Positions 1 through 6,714 of a stretch of 12,425 nt of DNA are shown in pieces; position 1 is the stretch's first letter; the number at the start of each line of letters is the position of its first letter. The notes under the pieces are model-generated. The model searched no databases, had not been told where the DNA came from, and saw nothing but the letters and a program-made list of their open reading frames with translations. Origin of the DNA: Desulfotignum sp. (GTDB taxonomy: Bacteria; Desulfobacterota; Desulfobacteria; Desulfobacterales; Desulfobacteraceae); NCBI GenBank assembly GCA_011390235.1, contig JAABSS010000239.1:1-12425 (forward strand), written 5' to 3'. The position numbers and the translations under genes are program-made.

Positions 1-171
1 ATTGTTCTCAAGCAGGGGATGAACCGGCAGATCCGCAGGATGGTGGGAAAGACCGGCAATCGGGTGGAAACCCTTGTGCGGGTCCGCATGGCCAACATAT
101 CTTTGGATGATTTGCAGTCCGGGGCCTGGCGGTACCTGACCCCAAAGGAAATTGCCGGCCTAACCCAGTGA
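1..171 (+). CDS. 23S rRNA pseudouridine synthase, RluF-like (C-terminal end only)
   Basis: The frame is open from the first base to a TGA at 169-171, giving the last 56 residues of a larger gene. It contains GMNRQIRRM near residues 6-14, the C-terminal motif of the RsuA/RluB/RluE/RluF family of pseudouridine synthases that act on ribosomal RNA. The tail pattern (R-x-RMANISL, then GAWRYLTPKE) resembles RluF more than RluB or RluE as I remember them. The catalytic aspartate and S4 domain lie outside the window, so the exact target uridine cannot be assigned. The last 12 bases overlap the 3' end of trpS on the other strand, leaving no room for a terminator between the two genes. Confidence 0.85.
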   Translation: MVLKQGMNRQIRRMVGKTGNRVETLVRVRMANISLDDLQSGAWRYLTPKEIAGLTQ

Positions 172-1170
172 CCGGATGCCGATGGCGGACCGGATCTTTT
201 GTAAAAATGGACCGGAAAACCCTCTGGCCTTGTCCGCTCCTTTGGCCAGAATAGCTTCAATATCTCCCGGGTTTTTGATCAGCTCATCATACCGCTGCCG
301 GGGTTCGGCTAAAATGGTATTGATATATTCAAACAACTCCTGTTTCATGACCCCCCAGGCGATCCCGGCCCGGTAACGTTCGGCCATGGCAGTTGTCTGC
401 TCCCGGGTGGCAAAGGCCCTGTAAATGGAAAAAAGGGTGCAGGTGTCAGGGTCCTTTGGTTCTTCGGGTCCCAGAGAATTGGTCTGGATCTTCATGATCA
501 TTTTGCGCAGCCGTTTTTCCGTGTCAAACAGCGGGATGAAGTTGTTATAGCTCTTGCTCATTTTTCTGCCGTCCAGGCCGGACAACACTGCGGTGTTGTC
601 ATCCACCACCACTTCGGGCAGAACAAACAGTTTTTCATATACATGGTTGAACCGTGCCGCAATATCTCTGGTCATCTCCAGGTGCTGGACCTGGTCTTTT
701 CCCACCGGCACTTTTTGTGCATTGAACATGAGAATATCGGCAGCCATGAGAATGGGGTATGAGAACAGCCCCATGGTAATGGACTGGTCAGGGTCTTTGT
801 TGCCGGCAATTTCATTTTCCTGGACCTTTGCCTTGTAGGCATGGGCCCGGTTCATCAGGCCCTTGGCAGTGAGACAGGTCAGGATCCAGGTCAGTTCCGG
901 AATTTCTGGAATATCCGACTGCCGGTAAAACACGCAGTTTTCATGGTCCAAGCCCAGGGCGATCCAGGCAGCGGCAATCTGAAGGGTGGATGCCTGCCGT
1001 TTTTCAGGATCATGGTTTTTAATCAATGAGTGGTAGTCAGCCAGAAAATAATAGGAGGTCAGATCCGGATTTTTACTGGATGCCACCGCCGGCCTGATGG
1101 CGCCCACAAAATTTCCCAGGTGGGGGGTGCCGCTGGTGGTGATACCGGTTAAAAAGTCAGCATTCTTCAT
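160..1170 (-). CDS. trpS: Tryptophan--tRNA ligase
   Basis: This class I aminoacyl-tRNA synthetase charges tRNA-Trp in the cytoplasm. It has 336 residues, the normal length for bacterial TrpRS. The HIGH-type signature appears as TPHLGN at residues 15-20, the GITTSGTPHLGN form that I recall from part of the Proteobacteria. KMSKS is intact at 203-207. The binding region GKDQVQHLEMTRDIA (157-171) and MAAD (142-145) match the family. The ATG is preceded by AGGAAA (minus strand, 1179-1184) at 8 nt, which supports the start. It lies 90 bp downstream of the tRNA nucleotidyltransferase gene on the same strand; no convincing promoter or terminator is visible in that gap, so co-transcription is likely. 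Its 3' end overlaps the pseudouridine synthase gene tail to tail. Confidence 0.97.
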   Translation of the reverse strand: MKNADFLTGITTSGTPHLGNFVGAIRPAVASSKNPDLTSYYFLADYHSLIKNHDPEKRQASTLQIAAAWIALGLDHENCVFYRQSDIPEIPELTWILTCLTAKGLMNRAHAYKAKVQENEIAGNKDPDQSITMGLFSYPILMAADILMFNAQKVPVGKDQVQHLEMTRDIAARFNHVYEKLFVLPEVVVDDNTAVLSGLDGRKMSKSYNNFIPLFDTEKRLRKMIMKIQTNSLGPEEPKDPDTCTLFSIYRAFATREQTTAMAERYRAGIAWGVMKQELFEYINTILAEPRQRYDELIKNPGDIEAILAKGADKARGFSGPFLQKIRSAIGIRSLG

Positions 1171-1260
1171 AGGGTGGATTTCCTATCTAACAGGGTTTAA
1201 AAGTGCAAAAATTGTGGCGCATGGCCGGGGAAGTACCAGAAAGAAAAGATTTTATCAACA

Positions 1261-3936
1261 TTAAATTAATCTGTTGGACCGGGCATATGCGGCGGCAAAA
1301 GCGATTTCCTTTTTCCGGGTTTCAAGATCACCCTCCAGTTTTGCATTCAACACTTCCTGGAATATTTTTGTAAATTCAGGACCGGGCTTCACCCCGATAT
1401 TGATCAGGTCCCGGCCCCGGATCAAAGGTTTGACATGGCGGTAATCCGTATAAAAATTGGAGATGGCTTTGCGCACAGGTTCTTCTTTGGTCAGGGCCAT
1501 CATGTACAAAATGCATTCGGTTTTAAAGTTGATCAGGGCCCAGTACAGTTCCTGGCGGGATACAGGATAAACAGATTCAATATAACTGAGCCGTTGTTCC
1601 GCTTTATACCGTCTTTCCAGCAGCAGCCGGGTTTCGCTGACCGGTACCATCAGTCTTTTGCATATCTGTTCACACACGGCAAAAGTACACCGGTGCAGAA
1701 GCACCATGAAGTATACGGCCCACCGGGGATATTTTTCCCCCACATAAAGCAGGTCGTGCCAGGCCAGGGTCTTGTTGACCGATTCAAATATCACATAGGT
1801 ATTGGGGGTAATCTCCAGCTGGGGATGGATCACTTTTTCAAGACCATAGGATTCCATGGTATGGATGGCGGGAATGGGGTTTTCCTCACTGAAAATCTGC
1901 TTGAGTTCCGATAAGACCCGCAGCCCGCTCAGATTCTTGAAGCAGTCAACCTTAAGCGCGTTTTTAATGAGATTGGCGGTGACCTTGCCGATCTTGAATC
2001 CGAACCGGTTGGAAAACTTAATGGCCCTGAATATCCGGGTGGGATCTTCCACAAAACTTAAGTTGTGAATGATACGGATGGTTTTGTCTTTCAGGTCCCG
2101 GTTGGCACCGAAATAATCGATCATGGTGCCGAAATTAACCGGGTTCAGGCTCAAAGCAAGGGTATTGATGGTGAAATCCCTGCGGGCCAGATCCCTTTTG
2201 ATGGAGCTTTTTTCCACAATGGGCAGGGCTGCGGGAAAATTATAGTATTCCAGGCGGGCAGATGCCACATCCACTTTGACATTATCAGGGAAAATGATCA
2301 CAGCAGTGCCGAATTTTTTATGGGTATTTACCCGGCACCCCTTTTTTTTTGCAAAATGTCTGGCAAAAGCGATCCCGTCTCCTTCCACCACAATGTCAAT
2401 ATCATCCACCTGGCGCTGCAGCAAAAGATCCCGGACAAATCCGCCCACCACATAAATATTAAGGTTGAGTTCATCTCCTGTTGTGCCGATGGCTTTGAGC
2501 AGATCCAGGGTCCAGGCATCCAGCCGCTGTTCCATGATATTGTGGATCCGGCGCTTTTTGGTGTTCTGTCTTTTGAATATGAGCTGATCCGTATGTTTGA
2601 CCGCTTTGTTGTGCTGGACCAGATAATTGAGCAGATCGGTGCGGGTGATCACACCGCTGATCCTGCCATGGTCAATCACCGGAATGATGCGCTGTTTTTC
2701 TTCAATGATTTTGTATTCAATTTCCGCTGTGTCCGCATCTGATGAGACAAACGAGCCTTCTGAATTCATATACTCTTCCACCGGCCTGTTTTTGAGCTTG
2801 TGAAAAAAAATTTTTTCCACCACCTGGCGGGTAATATAACCTTCATAGGCATTTGTATTTTCATCCACCACCACAAGGGTATTGATATTATACCGGGTCA
2901 TCATACTGCCCGCCTGCTCGCAGGAGGCGGAGGATGCAATGGTAATGGCAGGAGATGACATCAATGATTTGACAACCTGAATTTTCCGGGTGGCCTGTTT
3001 TACCTGGTCTATGACCATAAGTTCCACCTGGGGAAGGGTATGGTTTTCCACCTTGGCAGATGCAGCATAGGCATGGCCCCCGCCGCCGAATGAGGACAGG
3101 ATTCTGCCCACATCCACTTCAGGAATCCGGTTTCTGGCAATAATGTTGATTTTATTGCCCATGAGCACCACGGCAAAATACAGATCAAGGCTTTCCATGC
3201 GCACGATTTTCTGGACAATGGATGCCAGATCCGTAATGTAATATGATGCGGAAATGGTGGAAATATGGACCTCAATACCGTTAATTTTGTGCACGGTCAT
3301 CTCATTGAGCAGTTCATTGAGCCAGGTGACCTGTTCCGCCTTTATTTCTCTGACCACCAGGCTGACAATGGTATTGAGGCTGGCACCGCAGGACAGAAGG
3401 TACCCTGCCTGGATAAAATCCGCCCGGGTGGTGGAGGAATGGGTGAACATGCCGGTGTCTTCGTAAATCCCCAGGGCCATGACAGTGGCTTCTTCCGGTG
3501 TGGGAACAATATTTTTTTCCTGGAGAATCTCGCTCAATATGGTGGCAGTGGCACCATAAGGTTTACAGACTTCCATGTCGGCAGTCACATCATCGGGTCC
3601 CTGCGGATGGTGGTCATATACATGAATGGATACCTGTTTGTTTTCCAGCAGATCGCTTACCCCCACAAGCCTGTTTTTCTGCCGGGTATCCACCAGTACC
3701 AGGGTGCGGGTATCTGTAAAATCAATGGTTGCCGGATCTGCCATGTTGAACAGATAGCTCATGGAAGAAATGAAAAAATCCCGCAGGTTTTTTTCCTGTG
3801 ATCCGGGAAAAATAATCAATGCGCCCGGATAAAGTTTCTGGGCAGCCAGCATGGCGGCAATGGCATCATAGTCTGCATTCATATGGCTGGTGATAATGGT
3901 TTTGGCACAGATGCCGCCTTTTTTTTTATCCTCCAC
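1261..3936 (-). CDS. DHH phosphoesterase-CBS-tRNA nucleotidyltransferase fusion (CCA-, CC- or A-adding)
   Basis: This 891-residue protein joins three modules. Residues 1 to about 315 form a DHH/DHHA1 phosphoesterase of the NrnA/RecJ type: SHMNADYDA (17-25), DTR (83-85), DHH (108-110), IYEDTG (157-162) and GGGGHAYAASA (284-294). Residues about 325-445 form two CBS domains, likely an adenylate-binding sensor. From about 493 there is a class II tRNA nucleotidyltransferase: VGGFVRD (497-503), catalytic DID (512-514), RRDFTIN (585-591) and EDPTR (630-634), the EDxxR motif that selects the incoming nucleotide. All key residues are present. It should build or repair the tRNA 3' end; whether it adds CCA, only CC or only A cannot be told from sequence. 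Related large enzymes occur in Aquificae and Deltaproteobacteria, some with split activities. The start is GTG with a strong ribosome site at 6 nt; the next Met (residue 19) would cut DHH motif I. trpS follows. Confidence 0.92.
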   Translation of the reverse strand: MEDKKKGGICAKTIITSHMNADYDAIAAMLAAQKLYPGALIIFPGSQEKNLRDFFISSMSYLFNMADPATIDFTDTRTLVLVDTRQKNRLVGVSDLLENKQVSIHVYDHHPQGPDDVTADMEVCKPYGATATILSEILQEKNIVPTPEEATVMALGIYEDTGMFTHSSTTRADFIQAGYLLSCGASLNTIVSLVVREIKAEQVTWLNELLNEMTVHKINGIEVHISTISASYYITDLASIVQKIVRMESLDLYFAVVLMGNKINIIARNRIPEVDVGRILSSFGGGGHAYAASAKVENHTLPQVELMVIDQVKQATRKIQVVKSLMSSPAITIASSASCEQAGSMMTRYNINTLVVVDENTNAYEGYITRQVVEKIFFHKLKNRPVEEYMNSEGSFVSSDADTAEIEYKIIEEKQRIIPVIDHGRISGVITRTDLLNYLVQHNKAVKHTDQLIFKRQNTKKRRIHNIMEQRLDAWTLDLLKAIGTTGDELNLNIYVVGGFVRDLLLQRQVDDIDIVVEGDGIAFARHFAKKKGCRVNTHKKFGTAVIIFPDNVKVDVASARLEYYNFPAALPIVEKSSIKRDLARRDFTINTLALSLNPVNFGTMIDYFGANRDLKDKTIRIIHNLSFVEDPTRIFRAIKFSNRFGFKIGKVTANLIKNALKVDCFKNLSGLRVLSELKQIFSEENPIPAIHTMESYGLEKVIHPQLEITPNTYVIFESVNKTLAWHDLLYVGEKYPRWAVYFMVLLHRCTFAVCEQICKRLMVPVSETRLLLERRYKAEQRLSYIESVYPVSRQELYWALINFKTECILYMMALTKEEPVRKAISNFYTDYRHVKPLIRGRDLINIGVKPGPEFTKIFQEVLNAKLEGDLETRKKEIAFAAAYARSNRLI

Positions 3937-3942
3937 CGATCA

Positions 3943-3948
3943 ACTCCT
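3943..3948 (-). promoter_or_regulatory. Ribosome binding site fixing the GTG start of the tRNA nucleotidyltransferase
   Basis: On the minus strand AGGAGT lies 6 nt before the GTG at 3936-3934. No ATG is available upstream in the short leader, so this Shine-Dalgarno sequence is what decides the GTG start. Confidence 0.8.
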
Positions 3949-3970
3949 GTTGAGATTGCACAATGGATGT

Positions 3971-3999
3971 TATATAGACTATCTGGAACGATTTTACAA
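3971..3999 (-). promoter_or_regulatory. Candidate sigma-70 promoter for the tRNA nucleotidyltransferase-trpS pair
   Basis: Read on the minus strand, TTGTAA (3999-3994) and TATATA (3976-3971) are separated by 17 bp. Each matches consensus at four of six positions. Transcription would begin near 3964, leaving a leader of about 28 nt that includes the ribosome site. The -35 box overlaps the -35 box of the opposite pilC promoter. Prediction by eye only. Confidence 0.45.
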
Positions 4000-4020
4000 A
4001 TCCTGCTGTTCTGGTATAAT
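3993..4020 (+). promoter_or_regulatory. Candidate sigma-70 promoter for pilC
   Basis: TTTACA (3993-3998, five of six consensus bases) is followed after 16 bp by a perfect TATAAT (4015-4020). A TGG directly before the -10 box gives an extended -10 element. Transcription would begin near 4027, about 45 nt before the pilC start. This is the best promoter in the window. I see no sigma-54 type GG-N10-GC element here, unlike many pilin promoters. Confidence 0.65.
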
Positions 4021-4071
4021 CAGCTGCGATTGGAGCACTGGACCATGCAACCAAAACATTAAGGAAATCTT

Positions 4072-5280
4072 ATGCTCGAGATCTATCAATGGAAAGGCAA
4101 AAACCCCAGAGGCAGAACCGTTAAAGGTGAAATGGAGGCGGAAAACAGTGAACAGGTCCGCCAGAGCCTTGTCAGAAGGAAATTGGTTCCCGGCAGAATC
4201 AAGAAAAAACCCAAGGATCTTTTTGAAAACGTTTCATTTTTGCAGCCCAGTGTAAAACAAAGTGATGTGATTATTTTTGCCAGACAATTTTCCACCATGA
4301 TCGATGCGGGACTGCCTCTGCTGCAATGCCTGGAAATCCTGCATACACAGCAGGAAAATTCCACCTTTAAAAAACATCTGAAAAAAATCAAGGAATCGGT
4401 GGAATCAGGGGAGACCTTTGCCGATGCCCTGAAAAAATTCCCCAAAGATTTTAATGAACTGTTTGTGAACATGGTGGCGGCAGGAGAAGCCGGCGGTATC
4501 CTGGATGTGATTCTGGGACGCTTGTCCAGTTACATGGAAAAAATGGCAAAGCTCAAAAAACAGGTCAAGGGCGCCATGACCTACCCCATTATCACCATTA
4601 TCGTGGCCATTATCGTGGTGGGCATCATCCTGGTATTTGTCATCCCGGTATTCGAGGAAATGTTTGCCAGCATGGAATCTGCCCTGCCTGCTCCCACTCT
4701 GATGGTGGTGGCCCTGAGTGACTTTGTGGTGGCCAATGTGCTGTGGATTCTTATCGGGTTTGCAGCCACCGGCTTCATCGTCCGCCGCATTTACAAGACC
4801 CAGAAGGGCAGGATTCTCATGGATGACATGTTCCTGCGCCTGCCGGTGGTGGGCATGCTCATCCGCAAGGTGGCAGTGGCCAAGTTCACAAGAACCACCA
4901 GCACCATGATCTCATCCGGGGTATCCATCCTGGATGCCCTGGATATCGTGGGCAAAACATCGGGCAACAAAATTGTGGAATTTGCCATAAGAGATGTCAA
5001 GTCCGGCATTGCCGAGGGCCGGTCCATGGCAGATCCCCTGCTGGAAAGCGGGGTGTTTCCCTCCATGGTCTGTTCCATGATTTCCGTGGGAGAATCCACC
5101 GGTGCCCTGGATACCATGATGGAAAAAATAGCCGATTTTTATGATGACGAAGTGGACCAGGCCGTTAAAAATCTTACGGACATGATCGAGCCGTTCATGC
5201 TGGTTTTTCTGGGCGTGGTGGTGGGGGGACTTGTCATTGCCATGTATCTGCCCATATTCACCATGGCGGGCAACCTGTAA
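4072..5280 (+). CDS. pilC: Type IV pilus inner-membrane platform protein PilC (GspF family)
   Basis: PilC is the polytopic platform on which the PilB and PilT ATPases drive pilus extension and retraction. The protein has 402 residues, normal for the family. It starts with the PilC-type segment YQWKGKNPRGRTVKGE (5-20) and holds two GspF repeats, about 66-190 and 268-392, each with its hallmark glycine-glutamate motif: VAAGEAGG (135-142) and ISVGESTGALD (337-347). Membrane segments are predicted near 170-192, 221-239 and 372-392. AAGGA at 4061-4065 lies 6 nt before the ATG, and a strong promoter sits about 50 bp upstream. A PilS-like kinase follows 2 bp after the stop. No pilB, pilT, pilR or pilin gene is present in the window. 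A GspF role in type II secretion is the alternative, but the N-terminus and the PilS-like neighbour favour PilC. Confidence 0.9.
   Translation: MLEIYQWKGKNPRGRTVKGEMEAENSEQVRQSLVRRKLVPGRIKKKPKDLFENVSFLQPSVKQSDVIIFARQFSTMIDAGLPLLQCLEILHTQQENSTFKKHLKKIKESVESGETFADALKKFPKDFNELFVNMVAAGEAGGILDVILGRLSSYMEKMAKLKKQVKGAMTYPIITIIVAIIVVGIILVFVIPVFEEMFASMESALPAPTLMVVALSDFVVANVLWILIGFAATGFIVRRIYKTQKGRILMDDMFLRLPVVGMLIRKVAVAKFTRTTSTMISSGVSILDALDIVGKTSGNKIVEFAIRDVKSGIAEGRSMADPLLESGVFPSMVCSMISVGESTGALDTMMEKIADFYDDEVDQAVKNLTDMIEPFMLVFLGVVVGGLVIAMYLPIFTMAGNL
4595..4618 (+). repeat. Perfect 12-bp tandem duplication inside pilC
   Basis: CCATTATCGTGG occurs twice head to tail (4595-4606 and 4607-4618). It is in frame and encodes the repeated IIV core of the first membrane segment. 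As far as I recall the length of this segment in other PilC proteins, it is not an extra insertion here. Confidence 0.9.
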
Positions 5281-5282
5281 TC

Positions 5283-6604
5283 TTGAATACTCCGGCATCA
5301 TCTGAACCGTTTCAGGAACAGCAGGACACGGCAGGGCAGCTCAAGTGGATCATTCTGGCCCGGGTGATATTCTGCATTGTACTGATATTTTCCAGCCTGG
5401 TATTCTCCACCGGTGAAAACCTGTCTTTTTTATCCCAGCCTTTTGTAACCCTGTATTACCTGGCGGCCCTTATATTGTTTTTGTCGGTGGGATACGGCAT
5501 CTGGCTCAAAAGGGGCAGAAGACTTCTGCAACTTTGCTATGCCCAGATCCTGGTGGATACCTTTTCCGTGACTGTGATTATTTATGTTACAGGCAGTTTT
5601 GATTCCATGTTCACCTTTTTGTATCTGCTGATTATCATCTACGGCGCCATGCTGGTGTTGCAAAAAGGCAGTCTGATCATTGCCGGGGTATCTGCGGCCC
5701 AGTACGGCATGCTGGTCCTGCTGGAATACTACCGGATCATCCCTCCTTTTCTCGGCCACCATTCTGTGCCCGTGAACCTGGATCCAAACCATATTCTGTA
5801 CCGGATCATCATCATCATGGCCGCCTGTTTTGCTGTGGCATTTTTAAGCGGACAGCTTGCCATGCAGCTAAAGCGGGCCCGCCAGGATTTGAAAATCACC
5901 CAGGCCCATTTCCGGCGGGTGGAAAAAATGGAGACTGTGGATGAAATGATTTCAGGGATTGCCCATGAAATCAAAAATCCACTGGCCTCTCTGGCAGGAT
6001 TCAACTGCTCCAGGAAGAAGCTTTGCCCGGAAGCCACGAAGACCGGCTCATGAAAATTATTCTGCGGGAAACCGAACGGCTCAAATGCATTGTCAATGAA
6101 ATCCGGTTGTTTGCCAAGCCCAGCCGGGCAAACGCAAAACCGGTGATGATCCATGAAGCTGTCACTGATGTGGTTTCTTTATTTTTAAATACCGTGGAAT
6201 TCAAGGACAGGATCCAGATTTTCACCCATATCGATGACACATTGTGTGTAATCATCGATCCTGTGCATCTTCAACAGATTCTGTGGAATCTCATCAAAAA
6301 TGCGGCCCAGTCCATTTCCGGTAAGGGAAAGATTGTCATTACCCTTGCCTCTCCCAGAAACAACCGGATTTACCTGACTGTCCAAGACAATGGGCACGGT
6401 ATTGATCCCGAAAAAGCCAGGCATATATTTGATCCGTTTTTCACCACCAAACCAGAGGGAACCGGACTCGGGCTGTCCATCATTCACCGCCTCATCGATA
6501 CCTATGACGGAATGATCGATTTTGATTCCATACCCGGCAAAGGAACACTTTTTACCATTATTTTTAAAAATGCAGGCCCGGGATTAACACCAACAAAATC
6601 TTGA
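5283..6604 (+). pseudogene. pilS: PilS-like sensor histidine kinase broken by a frameshift
   Basis: A membrane histidine kinase is split over two frames. The first part starts at a TTG 2 bp after pilC, without a clear ribosome site (probably coupled to pilC), and ends at the TGA at 6051-6053. It carries about six membrane segments (near residues 23-42, 54-76, 84-103, 109-125, 131-149, 172-192), a short coiled linker and the H-box GIAHEIKNP with phospho-acceptor His228. About ten residues later the frame is lost. The rest continues in the -1 frame from about 5999 to the TGA at 6602-6604: second helix of the dimerisation domain, N-box (NLIKNA), G1 box DNGHGID, FDPFFTTKPEG and GTGLGLS, all intact. 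So only the break disables it. No PAS domain lies between membrane part and H-box, unlike typical PilS. An assembly error is possible. In Geobacter-type loci PilS works with the regulator PilR on pilin expression; no pilR follows here. Confidence 0.8.
5997..6005 (+). other. Frameshift position in the kinase (probable 4-bp deletion)
   Basis: The frame up to GGA (5997-5999) and the frame from ATT/CAA (5999-6004) both encode kinase. Aligned to the usual H-box helix, with His as position 0, Gly is 11 and the next encoded residue, Ile, belongs at 13. One codon plus one base are therefore missing. There is no homopolymer at the site, which argues against the most common sequencing error. Confidence 0.7.
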
Positions 6605-6630
6605 CAACGACCAGTCATTCAGGCTATTTA
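6601..6630 (+). promoter_or_regulatory. Weak candidate promoter before lysS
   Basis: A perfect TTGACA (6601-6606) overlaps the kinase stop codon, followed after 18 bp by a poor -10 (TATTTA, 6625-6630). A second possible -10, TATAAA, lies at 6653-6658 but lacks a good -35. Either could start the lysS operon; the remaining option is read-through from pilC, since no terminator is visible between 6605 and 6714. Confidence 0.3.
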
Positions 6631-6680
6631 TTCATGTTTTACTGTGTGAAATTATAAACACCAAACTGACAATACAAGTG

Positions 6681-6705
6681 TGCCGGCAACGTGATACACG
6701 TGGCA
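6681..6705 (+). repeat. Inverted repeat (stem-loop) in the lysS leader
   Basis: ACGTG (6689-6693) and CACGT (6697-6701) form a 5-bp stem with loop ATA. The flanking TGCC (6681-6684) and GGCA (6702-6705) can extend it across a 4-nt bulge. TGCCGGCA (6681-6688) is itself a palindrome. It ends 9 nt before the first lysS ATG, where a ribosome site would be expected. No run of T follows, so it is not an intrinsic terminator. Confidence 0.55.
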
Positions 6706-6714
6706 GCAACCTAA

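Noticed and set aside
171..200. Possible intrinsic terminator after the pseudouridine synthase gene
   Set aside because: GACCGGAT occurs twice near a short T run, but as a direct repeat, not an inverted one; no stable stem precedes the T run.
1171..1260. Separate promoter for trpS in the 90-bp gap
   Set aside because: TTGATA and TTGCAC (minus strand) look like -35 boxes, but neither has an acceptable -10 at 16-18 bp.
1435..3801. Long plus-strand open frames (1435-1914, 2065-2742, 3265-3801) opposite the tRNA nucleotidyltransferase gene
   Set aside because: They lie fully antisense to a gene with clear family motifs, have no ribosome sites or recognisable domains, and their composition (His-, Gly- and Phe-rich) is what reverse reading of these codons gives.
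4086..5301. Minus-strand open frames opposite pilC (for example 4086-4472, 4791-5117, 4912-5301)
   Set aside because: They are antisense shadows of the conserved PilC frame, with no domain or initiation signal.
5997..6005. Programmed -1 ribosomal frameshift in the kinase
   Set aside because: There is no slippery heptamer at the junction, and a -1 slip would leave the H-box helix one residue short of the family register.
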